From Deltaproteobacteria bacterium (GTDB lineage: Bacteria; Desulfobacterota; Desulfobacteria; Desulfobacterales; UBA5852), in assembly GCA_020444045.1 (NCBI GenBank), contig JAHLLS010000005.1:124001-188000 (forward strand): DNA of 64,000 nt, read 5' to 3'. Position 1 is the first letter of the stretch; each line of letters starts with the position of its first letter. Below are positions 17,873-26,359 of this stretch, one piece after another. A program made the position numbers and the translations under genes. Under the pieces are notes generated by a model, which worked only from the letters and a program-made list of their open reading frames with translations, made no database searches and was not told the DNA's origin.

Positions 17873-17918
17873 TTGACGAACGCAAAATAGTTGACTAAAA
17901 TGAATGAGTATTCATTCA
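17873..17918 (+). promoter_or_regulatory. promoter and FadR operator of the Fe-S oxidoreductase/etf genes
   Basis: -35 TTGACG (17873-17878) and -10 TAAAAT (17896-17901) are 17 bases apart. TGAATGAGTATTCATTCA (17901-17918) starts on the last base of the -10 and fits TGAATGANTANTCATTCA at all fixed positions. The layout is the same as at fadR. The remainder of 17483-17957 holds no gene. Confidence 0.78.
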
Positions 17919-17957
17919 GTTTTATCTTTTTTACGCCACGAAGGAGGACAGACACCG

Positions 17958-20030
17958 ATGGAACCAGCCTTGTTGTCGCCTGCTGCCTACAAGTTTTTTC
18001 ACATTCCCACAGCGTTATTCGCTCTGTTGATCCCGCTGGTCGGCATGTGTGCTTTCGCCTACATCATGAAGCGCCGCATTGACCCATTATTGAAAGCGGC
18101 GCCCGATAACCGATTCGACCGAATCCTGGTGCGCCTCTGGACCGTGGCCAAAATCTGGCTGGCCCAGTGGCGACAACCTCGCTATATGATGGCCGGCGTC
18201 ATCCACATTTTTATTTTTGCCGGTTTTTTGGTCCTCAGTATACGGTCCACCACACTGGTGATTATCGGTTTCTGGGAAAGTTTCACCTTTCCTGGCTTTA
18301 ACGGCGCTCTGGGTCACGTCTACAATGTCTTTAAAGACTATGCCGCGACATGGGTCTTGATTGCCTGTGTGGTTGCGGCCATACGGCGGGGTATATTCCG
18401 TCCGGAACGTTATGCGGTACCGGCTCACTATGGCAAGGATCACACCGGCGAGGCGGTTTTTGTTCTGGCACTGATCTCGACCCTCATGATTTCGGAAAGT
18501 CTGTTCGAGGCAACCCTTGCCGCCGCCCAAATCCAGCAGCTGCAGCCGGCCGAATTTGTTGCTCCCGGCACGCTGGCGTGGCTTTTTCGCAATGTGTTGA
18601 TCGATGAACCGATTGCCAAGCTTCAGAGTATGCACATCACCGCTTATTTCATTCACGACCTGACCTTTTTCTTTTTCCTTTGTTTCTTGCCCCTCGGCAA
18701 GCATTTCCATGTCATCACCTCGTTGTTCAACGTCTTTTTCATGCGGCTGGAAAGGGGCAATGTCAAACCGGTCAAACACGGCGTGAGCGACGACCAGTTA
18801 GACGACCTGGAATCTTTTGGCGTCAAGAAATTCGAAGATTTTACCTGGAAACACATGTTGGATTTTTATTCCTGTGCGGATTGCGGTCGCTGCTCGGACA
18901 ACTGTCCCGCCAATGCGGTCAAGCGCCCGCTGTCGCCGCGCTTTATCTCCATCAAAGGCCGCGACTACGCATTTGCCAACTATCCCCTTGGTGGTGCAAA
19001 CGTTGTCAAAGACGACGCTTATCAACTGATCGGGGATATCTATTCGGAAGACGAAATCTGGTCGTGTACCACCTGTGGCGCTTGCGAGCAGGAATGTCCC
19101 CTCGGGATCGAGTATATCGACAAGATCGTTGATCTGCGTCGAGGCATGGTGGATGAGGGCAACGTTCCCCAGTCCTTGCAGAAACCGCTGGGGGCGCTCG
19201 AGAAGCGCGGCAACCCCTGGGGCAAAATGGAGAAAAAACGAAGCGAATGGGTCAAGGAGATCGCGGAGGAGGTGCCGGTAAAGCTTTTTGAGAAAGGCGC
19301 GACGGCCGACACCCTGTATTTTGTCGACAGCATATCCTCCTATGATGACCGCATGCAGGGGATTGCCCAGGCGACGGCCCGCATCCTTTCAAAGGCCGGC
19401 ATCGATTTCGGTATCCTGGGAAAACTGGAAAAGGACAGCGGCAACGAAGTCCGACGATTTGGGGAGGAAATGCTGTTTCAGGATCTAAAAGCCCAGAATA
19501 CCGAAGCGATCCTGGAAGCCGGGGTCAAGCGCATCGTTACAGCGGATCCGCATGCCTACAATGCCCTGCGCAAAGACTACGAAAACCTGCCACCGGTTGA
19601 ACATATCAGTGAGCTGATCCGGAAGGAGATCGAAAGTGGCCGCCTCCCGTTGACGGCGGCCAATGGCGACGGCAAGGTCTACACCTATCATGATCCCTGT
19701 TATCTGGGACGGCACAATCAGTTGTACGAAGACCCCCGCCGTGTTCTAGATGCCATACCCGGACTGACCCGCGTCGAAATGTCGCGCAGCGGCGACCGGT
19801 CGTTCTGTTGCGGTGGCGGTGGCTTGATGCTTTTTTATGAGCCGGAAGAAGAGCAGCGCATGGGCGTGTTGCGGGTCGATATGGCCGCCAAGGCGGGCGC
19901 CAACATGATTGTAACCGCCTGTCCTTTCTGCCTGGTGAACATAGAAGACGCCATCAAGGTGGCCGGGTTGGAGGGCAAGATGGAAGCCATCGATCTGTGT
20001 GAGCTGGTGGTGCAGCATTTGGCAGCATAA
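17958..20030 (+). CDS. membrane-bound Fe-S oxidoreductase, EtfAB:quinone partner (FadF/HdrD-like)
   Basis: A 690-residue protein. An N-terminal membrane part with about five or six hydrophobic helices (to ~270) resembles NarI/HdrE-type haem b domains. Two 4Fe-4S ferredoxin motifs follow (CADCGRCSDNCP near 305, CTTCGACEQECP near 368), then two CCG-type domains. The second CCG domain is intact (DPCYLGRHN, FCCGGGG, TACPFC). The first has lost its cysteines (VDSISSYDDR, DSGNEVRRFGEE, TADPHAYN). The protein would pass ETF electrons into the quinone pool. ATG 17958 has GGAGG upstream; a frame extension to 17904 runs through the operator. It precedes etfBA by 80 bp. Confidence 0.88.
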   Translation: MEPALLSPAAYKFFHIPTALFALLIPLVGMCAFAYIMKRRIDPLLKAAPDNRFDRILVRLWTVAKIWLAQWRQPRYMMAGVIHIFIFAGFLVLSIRSTTLVIIGFWESFTFPGFNGALGHVYNVFKDYAATWVLIACVVAAIRRGIFRPERYAVPAHYGKDHTGEAVFVLALISTLMISESLFEATLAAAQIQQLQPAEFVAPGTLAWLFRNVLIDEPIAKLQSMHITAYFIHDLTFFFFLCFLPLGKHFHVITSLFNVFFMRLERGNVKPVKHGVSDDQLDDLESFGVKKFEDFTWKHMLDFYSCADCGRCSDNCPANAVKRPLSPRFISIKGRDYAFANYPLGGANVVKDDAYQLIGDIYSEDEIWSCTTCGACEQECPLGIEYIDKIVDLRRGMVDEGNVPQSLQKPLGALEKRGNPWGKMEKKRSEWVKEIAEEVPVKLFEKGATADTLYFVDSISSYDDRMQGIAQATARILSKAGIDFGILGKLEKDSGNEVRRFGEEMLFQDLKAQNTEAILEAGVKRIVTADPHAYNALRKDYENLPPVEHISELIRKEIESGRLPLTAANGDGKVYTYHDPCYLGRHNQLYEDPRRVLDAIPGLTRVEMSRSGDRSFCCGGGGLMLFYEPEEEQRMGVLRVDMAAKAGANMIVTACPFCLVNIEDAIKVAGLEGKMEAIDLCELVVQHLAA

Positions 20031-20040
20031 TCTAACGGTT

Positions 20041-20075
20041 TAGTCCCCACCGGGGGTTTGACCCCGGGGGGAATT
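20041..20075 (+). other. GC-rich hairpin between oxidoreductase and etfB
   Basis: A G/C-rich inverted repeat (CCGGGGGT around 20050-20057 with ACCCCGG at 20061-20067, one bulged base) lies between the genes and is followed by a short mixed T stretch. It may attenuate, or protect message ends, between the oxidoreductase and etfB. No separate promoter is obvious before etfB. Confidence 0.35.
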
Positions 20076-20110
20076 ATTTTTGGGTCAATAACAACATCGG
20101 GAGGAAAAAA

Positions 20111-20899
20111 ATGGAAATTTTGGTGTGTGTCAAAAGAGTGCCGGACACTTCCGAAAATGAAATCGAGCTCAACGGCGCCGGCAACGACATTGACCGCGAC
20201 GATCTGGTCTACTCCGTCAACGAGTGGGACAACTACGCGGTTGAAGAAGCGCTCCAGATCGTGGACAAGGTTGGCGGCAGTGTGACGGTTATTTCCGTTG
20301 GTGACGATGAGTCGGAGGAAGTGTTGCGCCGGGAAATGGCAATGGGTGCCGACAAGGGCATCCTGCTGAGTGACGATGCTTTTGAAAACGTGGATGGACG
20401 TGGCATTGCGACCATCCTGAAGGCGGCCGTGGAAAAAGGCAACTATGACCTGATTTTCACCGGCGCCCAGGCTGACGACGGCGCTGCCCAAGTGGGGGGA
20501 ATGCTGGCGGCCATGCTGGATGTGCCTTTTGCTTCGCTGGTCAACACCATCGAAGTGAATGGCGATAAACTGAAAATCGGTCGCGAAATCGAAGGCGGCA
20601 ACCAGGAGATGTATGAAATCGGCCTGCCTTGCGTGCTTTCCATCCAAACCGGCATCAATGAGCCGCGCTACGTTGGTATTCGCGGCATCCGTAAAGTCGC
20701 TTCGGTGGAAATCCCCACACTGGGTGCAGCGGATCTCGGGCTTGATACCGCAGCCCTTGAGGCATCGGCCGCACGTGTCCAACGCACCGATTACTTCTTG
20801 CCTGAAATGGGCGACGGGGCTGAGATTCTGGAAGGCAGCACGGAAGAAATCATCGATAAGCTGGTGGAACTCTTAAAGGCTAAAGGAGGGCTGAAATAA
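20111..20899 (+). CDS. etfB: electron transfer flavoprotein beta subunit
   Basis: A 262-residue subunit that binds AMP/FAD with EtfA and accepts electrons from acyl-CoA dehydrogenase. The N-terminal KRVPDTSENEIEL, the VNEWDNYAVEEAL helix and GADKGILLSDD are typical of EtfB. Ribosome site GGGAGG precedes the start. The stop overlaps the etfA start by one base (TAATG), ensuring coupled synthesis. Its position behind the Fe-S oxidoreductase fits electron delivery to the quinone pool. Confidence 0.94.
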   Translation: MEILVCVKRVPDTSENEIELNGAGNDIDRDDLVYSVNEWDNYAVEEALQIVDKVGGSVTVISVGDDESEEVLRREMAMGADKGILLSDDAFENVDGRGIATILKAAVEKGNYDLIFTGAQADDGAAQVGGMLAAMLDVPFASLVNTIEVNGDKLKIGREIEGGNQEMYEIGLPCVLSIQTGINEPRYVGIRGIRKVASVEIPTLGAADLGLDTAALEASAARVQRTDYFLPEMGDGAEILEGSTEEIIDKLVELLKAKGGLK

Positions 20900-21867
20900 T
20901 GGCTCAGATATTTGCATATATTCTACACAAGGACGGGGTGGTCGATGATACGGCGCTGGAACTGGCCGCCGCGGCCAAGAAGATTGATGCCGGTGCGACA
21001 CCGAATGCGATCATGGTCGGTGCCGGTGATGCCCTGGACGGGGTTTGCAATGATATGGCCGCGAGTTTCGGCGAAGTGTGGAAAGTGGCCAATGATGCCT
21101 TCACCTACCCGGATGCCGAAATCGTTCGCAAACTGTTGGCCAACATCCTGCCGGCTGACAGTATCGTGCTCTTTGCCCACGAACATTTGGGAATGGACCT
21201 GGCGCCGGGATTGTCGGTCAAGCTGGATGCAGCGTTTGTTCCCGATGTCGTCGATATCGAAGGCGCCGACGGTTCGACCCTGAAACTGGTGCGCCAGGAA
21301 TTCGGTGGAGCGGTCAGCGCCCATGTCACCTGTGACGCCTCACAAGGGGCGGTCATGACCATTCGACCGGGCGTGTTTGCTGCCGATGAATCCAAAAGCG
21401 CCGGTGGTCAGGTGGTGGATAAATCCGCCGAGGCCGGTGATTTTGCCGCTACACGGAAATTTCTGGAAATCGTCGAAGCCGAAGCCGGCGATGTCGATAT
21501 CACCAAGTCGGAAGTGCTGGTATCCTGTGGGCGCGGCATCGAAGACGAGGAGAATCTGGAAATTGCCTTTGACCTGGCCAAGGCCATGGGCGCGGATGTG
21601 TCCTGTTCCCGCCCGATCGTCGATGCCAAATGGCTGCCGAAAGCCCGGCAGGTTGGTACGTCCGGTCAAACGGTCAAACCAAAAGTTTACCTGGCCTGCG
21701 GCATCAGTGGATCGTTCCAGCATATGGGCGGCATCAAGGGAAATCCCTTTATCGTTGCCATCAATAAAAATGCCAAAGCGCCCATATTCCAGGTTGCGGA
21801 TGTCGGTATCGTGACCGATATGCTGGATTTTCTGCCTGAACTGACAGAAAAAATTGAAGAGCTGTAA
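20899..21867 (+). CDS. etfA: electron transfer flavoprotein alpha subunit
   Basis: A 322-residue FAD-binding subunit, partner of the preceding EtfB. The C-terminal FAD domain is clear: SRPIVDAKWLPKARQVG, GISGSFQHMGGI and IVAINKNAKAPIFQVADVGIVTD. Length is normal. It is translated from an overlapping TAATG. With acyl-CoA dehydrogenase, ligase and the membrane Fe-S protein it completes the electron path of beta-oxidation. Confidence 0.95.
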   Translation: MAQIFAYILHKDGVVDDTALELAAAAKKIDAGATPNAIMVGAGDALDGVCNDMAASFGEVWKVANDAFTYPDAEIVRKLLANILPADSIVLFAHEHLGMDLAPGLSVKLDAAFVPDVVDIEGADGSTLKLVRQEFGGAVSAHVTCDASQGAVMTIRPGVFAADESKSAGGQVVDKSAEAGDFAATRKFLEIVEAEAGDVDITKSEVLVSCGRGIEDEENLEIAFDLAKAMGADVSCSRPIVDAKWLPKARQVGTSGQTVKPKVYLACGISGSFQHMGGIKGNPFIVAINKNAKAPIFQVADVGIVTDMLDFLPELTEKIEEL

Positions 21868-21898
21868 TCCGCACGTTCCACTGTGTTGATTGTTCCCG

Positions 21899-21937
21899 AC
21901 CGGCTGTTTCCTCCTGGAGGCAGCCGGTTTGTTTTTG
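21899..21937 (+). terminator. rho-independent terminator after etfA
   Basis: ACCGGCTG (21899-21906) pairs perfectly with CAGCCGGT (21921-21928), with an inner CCTCC/GGAGG pairing possible in the loop, followed by TTGTTTTTG. It ends the Fe-S oxidoreductase/etf unit. Confidence 0.8.
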
Positions 21938-22050
21938 TCGGTCGATTTGCCTGAATGATCAAATTGCGATAGGCTTTTTTTCCGAAAAGACCAGCCTGGT
22001 GGTTGAAAGCATAACGTATCCGTATCGCAGGGAAGGCGATTGCATCCTAT

Positions 22051-22584
22051 ATGAACATGACCAGCGCAATTCGATTACCTAAATCGATAGAATCAGATCC
22101 CAGGACGTCTCAGTTGCTGGGTGCTCTGGCCGATTACAGCCGTCTGCTTTGGCCGGGCGGTACGGTCAAGATTCCGGAGGCCCGGTTGAACGATGCGCTG
22201 AAGGAGGTGCTGCTGGCGGCATACCATGCCGGGCAGGTAGCCCGCAGTCTGCAAAAAGCGGATCAAAGACTGGCCGCTGAAGCACGGGGCCAGGGGATGG
22301 CGGACCAGAAAAGCGGTGTGGTCCGCGGCCTGCGGATTTCACGTCTGCTGATCCTTGCCAACGATGGTGCCGAACGGTTCTATCGGCAGGTGGAATCCCT
22401 CCTGCAGCGTCATGGTTCACGGGTCATGGCCGTGCGTCTGCACGCTGATGCCGAACAACTGGGAGGCATGCTCTACGGCCCGGGCCGTGCGGCACGGCTC
22501 CTGATGATGGAGCACAAGGCGGCTGTCGGAGCAGCCCTCCTGGCGCTGGCCGATCAGTGGGCGGCGCCGGAAGGCGCTGATTAG
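22051..22584 (+). CDS. hypothetical helical protein
   Basis: A 177-residue, mainly alpha-helical, soluble protein rich in Ala, Leu and Arg. No signal peptide, membrane segment or known motif is visible. It begins about 110 bp after the etfA terminator and ends 47 bp before a formylglycine-enzyme-family gene, so it may head that small operon. Family not recognised; no function proposed. Confidence 0.6.
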   Translation: MNMTSAIRLPKSIESDPRTSQLLGALADYSRLLWPGGTVKIPEARLNDALKEVLLAAYHAGQVARSLQKADQRLAAEARGQGMADQKSGVVRGLRISRLLILANDGAERFYRQVESLLQRHGSRVMAVRLHADAEQLGGMLYGPGRAARLLMMEHKAAVGAALLALADQWAAPEGAD

Positions 22585-22631
22585 CGGGTGCACCAGCGCG
22601 GCTGCGCCGGTCAAAAACTTTGGGAGGCGGT

Positions 22632-23423
22632 ATGGCGGAAACCATGACCAACAGCATCGGTATGGAATTGATTCTGATTCCGGCGGGCGCTTTCATCATG
22701 GGGGGGGACTGGGATGCCGAACAGGCCGATGAAAACGAGCTGCCCAAACACGAGATTCGCTTCGACAATCCATTTTACATGGGGATGGTCCCGGTGACGC
22801 AATCCCAGTGGCAGGCTGTTATGGACGACAACCCCAGCGAATTCTCTGGTGAAGACCATCCGGTGGAGACGGTTTCCCATGAAGATGCGGGTGTTTTCAT
22901 CAATCGGCTGAACGTGAAAGAGGGGACCGGCCTTTACCGGCTGCCCACCGAGGCGGAATGGGAATACGCGGCCCGGGCCGGAGCCCAAAGCACCTATTGT
23001 TTTGGGCCGGAAACCAGCCGACTGGCACAATACGCCTGGTTCCAAAACAACAGCGATGGTACGACCCATCCCGTGGGACAATTGACCCCCAACGACTGGG
23101 GGCTCCATGACATGCATGGCAACGTGCACGAGTGGTGCGCCGACTGGTACAAGCGGGGCTATTATGCGGAAAGCCCCGCCAGACATCCCGCCGGTCCCCG
23201 CAAGGGGGTGGCCCGGGTGCTGCGCGGCGGCGACTGGAGTTCCGAGGCCTGGTACTGTCGCTGTGCGATCCGTAGTTTGAGTTCACCCCAGCGGCGCAGT
23301 CCCCGGGTGGGATTCCGGGTCGTCCGAGGCCTGGATGGAAAATCGGGCGGCAAAGAATCGCCGGGGTTATTTAAAAAAGTTTTTTCGACACGGTCACGCA
23401 AGCATGCCGATACGAAGGGATAA
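22632..23423 (+). CDS. formylglycine-generating-enzyme family (SUMF1-like) protein
   Basis: A 263-residue protein with the FGE-sulfatase fold across its length: MELILIPAGAFIMGG, YRLPTEAEWEYAARAG, NDWGLHDMHGNVHEWCADWY and VLRGGDWSSEAWYCRCAIRS followed by GFRVVRG. The family includes sulfatase-activating enzymes, EgtB-type enzymes and many ligand-binding versions. The paired copper-binding cysteines of genuine FGE are not clearly present, and no sulfatase gene is near, so enzymatic activity is doubtful. ATG 22632 follows GGGAGG at five-base spacing. The next gene starts three bases after the stop. Confidence 0.82.
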   Translation: MAETMTNSIGMELILIPAGAFIMGGDWDAEQADENELPKHEIRFDNPFYMGMVPVTQSQWQAVMDDNPSEFSGEDHPVETVSHEDAGVFINRLNVKEGTGLYRLPTEAEWEYAARAGAQSTYCFGPETSRLAQYAWFQNNSDGTTHPVGQLTPNDWGLHDMHGNVHEWCADWYKRGYYAESPARHPAGPRKGVARVLRGGDWSSEAWYCRCAIRSLSSPQRRSPRVGFRVVRGLDGKSGGKESPGLFKKVFSTRSRKHADTKG

Positions 23424-23425
23424 CC

Positions 23426-23779
23426 ATGATCGCATTTGACATAGTGGTGAACGAAAAAAAAGTGTGTACGGCCGGTGTGGATTCGGACTATGGGATGCTA
23501 ACCGCCATCCTTTCATGGGCAAGACGGGACCTCAGCCGTTTACCCGCGGAGGTCCGCGCTGAGGTTCCGGGAGAGATGCTGAAGATGGTCGTCAGCGGTC
23601 AGAGAAACCTGGATGGCAGCGATTCAGAGAATCTTCAGTGGACCGGATGCGATCTGAAGCCGGGCGATGAAATCCGTATCGCGATCGTCGATGTCGACCG
23701 TGTCGATGCACCGGCGTCGACCGAAAAAGTGAGTCCGAACTACGTCAAGAAAAAGCGTTCGGATAGGATGCTGCACTGA
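23426..23779 (+). CDS. hypothetical protein coupled to the SUMF1-like gene
   Basis: A 117-residue acidic, soluble protein. The central part (SDYGMLTAILSWARRDLSRLP) looks helical and the C-terminal part (LKPGDEIRIAIVDVDRVD) looks like beta strands. It starts directly after the upstream stop, implying co-translation with the SUMF1-like protein. No family was recognised. A substrate or accessory protein of its neighbour is a guess from position only. Confidence 0.6.
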   Translation: MIAFDIVVNEKKVCTAGVDSDYGMLTAILSWARRDLSRLPAEVRAEVPGEMLKMVVSGQRNLDGSDSENLQWTGCDLKPGDEIRIAIVDVDRVDAPASTEKVSPNYVKKKRSDRMLH

Positions 23780-23836
23780 TCCCGGGTTGCGATATGGTGT
23801 TGAACCACGCACCGGCTTACCATATGTGATTCTAAC

Positions 23837-24709
23837 ATGCGAAAATTGTTCAAACAGCATACCATCGCGATCGTGTATGACTTCGACGGTACGCTATCCC
23901 CCCAACCGATGCAGGAATATACCGTCCTGCCGGAATTGGGGGTGAATCCGCAGGCCTTCTGGGACGAGTGCCAGCGTGAGGCCAAGAAATACAACGCCGA
24001 CGCCATGCTGACCTATATGCGCCTGTTGACCGAAAAGATCGAGGCCAAGCAGACGCATCTGAACAAGAAGAAATTGCGCGACCTTGCAAAAGGCATTCGT
24101 TATTTCCCCGGCGTGGAAACCTGGTTCGACCGGATCAACCGCCATGTCAGGGAAACATCCGCCGGAAAAATAAAAATCAAGCACTACATCATCTCGGCCG
24201 GACTGAAAGAGATCCTGGAGGGTATCAAGATCCGCAAGCACTTCGAGCGCATGTACGCCTCTGAATACTATTTCGACCATCACGACGCCGCCAGATTTCC
24301 CACCGTGGTCATCAACGACACCTCCAAAACCCAGTATATTTTCAGGATCAACAAGGGAATCGAGGACATCAACCAATCCATCAACGACTATATGCCGGAA
24401 TGCGAGCGGCCGATACCCTTCGAGAACATGCTTTATATCGGTGACGGACTGACGGACGTGCCCTGCATGACCGTGACCAAAACGAACGGTGGGTTCGCCC
24501 TGGCCGTCTACAAACCCCGCAATCCCGAGTCCCTGGCGGTTTGCCGCAAGCTCGCCCGGGCCAAGCGGATCGATTATTTTGCGCCGGCGGATTACCAGGC
24601 GGGCAAGACCCTGGAAAGGCGCGTCAAGCTCATTCTGGATGTGATCATGGCCCGCATCATGTTCCACAGGGAACAGTTCACCTTTCAGCGCGGAATTGAC
24701 ATGCCATAA
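23837..24709 (+). CDS. HAD-superfamily hydrolase
   Basis: A 290-residue soluble HAD-fold protein. Motif I is YDFDGTLSP with the nucleophile Asp, motif II is IISAGLKEIL, and motif IV is YIGDGLTDVPCM. The long cap insertion after motif I suggests a phosphatase for a bulky phosphorylated compound. Length and motifs are complete. It is in the same direction as the preceding small genes but 57 bp away and may be independent. Substrate is unknown. Confidence 0.82.
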   Translation: MRKLFKQHTIAIVYDFDGTLSPQPMQEYTVLPELGVNPQAFWDECQREAKKYNADAMLTYMRLLTEKIEAKQTHLNKKKLRDLAKGIRYFPGVETWFDRINRHVRETSAGKIKIKHYIISAGLKEILEGIKIRKHFERMYASEYYFDHHDAARFPTVVINDTSKTQYIFRINKGIEDINQSINDYMPECERPIPFENMLYIGDGLTDVPCMTVTKTNGGFALAVYKPRNPESLAVCRKLARAKRIDYFAPADYQAGKTLERRVKLILDVIMARIMFHREQFTFQRGIDMP

Positions 24710-24778
24710 GACGCACTGGCCAGAACGCATGGACGCCGGTCTTATTGGGCAGGCGGAACATAACAGAAGGTATCGACC

Positions 24779-25267
24779 ATGGAGGAGAAAAATCTTAAAA
24801 TCGCCGTTGTCGGCGCCGGTGCCATTGGCGGTGTGACGGCGGCGTTTATGAAAAAAGCGGGTTGGGATCCTGTCCTGGTATGCAAACATGCGGACACCTT
24901 GGCGCAGGTAAAAGCGTCCGGCTTGCAGATCACCGGACTGAAAGGAACACACACCGTGCCGCTGTCGGCCGTGCAGACCATTGCGGAACTGCCGACCGAC
25001 ATCGACATTGTCTTCCATGCCACCAAAGCCAACGACTGTGTCGCGGCCGCCGAAGCACTTTTACCAAAACTCAAACCGGCTTCCGTGGTCGTTTCCCTGC
25101 AGAACGGCATCAGCGAGGATGCCTTGGCGAAAGTCCTCAGCCGTGAGCGGGTGACCGGTTGCGTTGTAGGCTGGGGCGCCACCCATACCGGTTGCGGGAA
25201 ACTCGAAGTGACCTCCGAAGGGGAATTTATTATCAAAACACGTTCGTCATTGAGGTCGATGCCATGA
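24779..25267 (+). pseudogene. ketopantoate reductase, N-terminal half only (truncated panE/apbA)
   Basis: A 162-residue remnant. Residues 1-~152 are a good ketopantoate reductase Rossmann half: VVGAGAIGG, then HATKANDCVAAAEAL, VVSLQNGISED and VVGWGATHTGCGKLEVTSEGEF. After about position 25235 the match ends and the frame runs into the leader of the next gene. The C-terminal helical domain with the catalytic Lys is absent, so the enzyme cannot work as such. A deletion that joined panE to the transporter gene is the simplest explanation. The ribosome site and N-terminus are intact, so a stable fragment may still be made. Confidence 0.75.
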
Positions 25268-25887
25268 ATCTGGAAATCTGGATTGCGTTTGTCATTGCCG
25301 CGGAGATTATTCTGGTTATTCCCGGCCCGACGATTATTCTGGTGGTGAGCCAGGCGATTGCCCACGGGCGCACGTCCGTCATTCCGCTGGTGGCCGGCGT
25401 TTTAGCCGGAGATTTTACCGCCATGACCCTATCGCTGCTGGGATTGGGGGCGGTGCTGTCCGCTTCGGCAACCCTGTTCGTGGTCCTCAAATGGGTCGGG
25501 GCGCTTTACCTGATCTATCTGGGGCTCAAACTGTGGCGAACGGATGCGCAAAGCAGCGCGACCCCTGTGGCAACCGGCGGCCACGCGCCGTGGCCCCTTT
25601 TCAAGGGCGCCTATATTGTCACCGCCCTGAACCCCAAAAGCATCGCTTTTTTTGTGGCCTTTCTGCCCCAGTTCATCAACCATCAACATTCGACCACGGC
25701 GCAATTCCTGATCCTGGGCGCCACTTTTTTAACCATGGCAACCGCCAATGCGGCCCTGTATGCCGTCTTTGCCGGGCATTTGCGTGACACCATGAAGAAA
25801 ACCAGGGTCCGTAAACTTTTCGACCGTTGCGGCGGCAGCGCTTTAATCGGCGCCGGGGTGCTGACGGCGGCCATGGAGCGATCCTGA
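25264..25887 (+). CDS. LysE/RhtB-family amino acid exporter
   Basis: A 207-residue inner-membrane protein with about six hydrophobic helices. The N-terminal VIPGPTIILVVSQAIAHGR is the conserved LysE/RhtB signature, and ALNPKSIAFFVAFLPQFI is the second family motif. Such proteins export amino acids or their derivatives (homoserine, threonine, leucine). ATG 25264 lies just before the end of the truncated ketopantoate reductase frame. A longer frame to 25159 is not supported by homology. The promoter may have been changed by the upstream deletion. Confidence 0.88.
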   Translation: MNLEIWIAFVIAAEIILVIPGPTIILVVSQAIAHGRTSVIPLVAGVLAGDFTAMTLSLLGLGAVLSASATLFVVLKWVGALYLIYLGLKLWRTDAQSSATPVATGGHAPWPLFKGAYIVTALNPKSIAFFVAFLPQFINHQHSTTAQFLILGATFLTMATANAALYAVFAGHLRDTMKKTRVRKLFDRCGGSALIGAGVLTAAMERS

Positions 25888-25934
25888 GTTTAGGGTAGGA
25901 TTCGTCCGTGGATGTCACCGTTTTTGGAGGTGCC

Positions 25935-26315
25935 ATGTGGCCCTACATGCTGGCCTGGTTTCCCATGATATTGATTGCCATCGCCAATGGTATCCTGCGG
26001 GAATATGGCTACGGTAAGCGCATGACGGAGCGCGCGGCGCACCAACTGTCAACGCTCATCGGCATCGTTCTGTTCGGTATCTACATCTGGGGTGTCATGC
26101 GATTTTGGCCGCCCGCCTCGGCCGGGTTGGCCATCCGGATCGGTTTGATCTGGCTGGTGCTGACCGTCATGTTCGAGTTCGGTTTCGGGCACTTTGTGGC
26201 AGGCCATTCGTGGCAACGGCTGTTGCAGGATTACAATATCCGGGCCGGCCGGGTGTGGCTGGCCATTCTATTGTGGGTCGCGTTCGCACCATACCTGTTC
26301 TTCCGTATACGGTAG
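25935..26315 (+). CDS. small integral membrane protein of unknown function
   Basis: A 126-residue protein with four hydrophobic segments (about 2-22, 42-62, 68-88 and 105-122). ATG 25935 is chosen because GGAGG stands just upstream; an earlier GTG at 25908 has none. Family not recognised. It lies 48 bp behind the exporter on the same strand. Confidence 0.65.
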   Translation: MWPYMLAWFPMILIAIANGILREYGYGKRMTERAAHQLSTLIGIVLFGIYIWGVMRFWPPASAGLAIRIGLIWLVLTVMFEFGFGHFVAGHSWQRLLQDYNIRAGRVWLAILLWVAFAPYLFFRIR

Positions 26316-26359
26316 GGATCAACACTGCAATTGAACGTCTGCTTTGGGAGAGTTGATAG

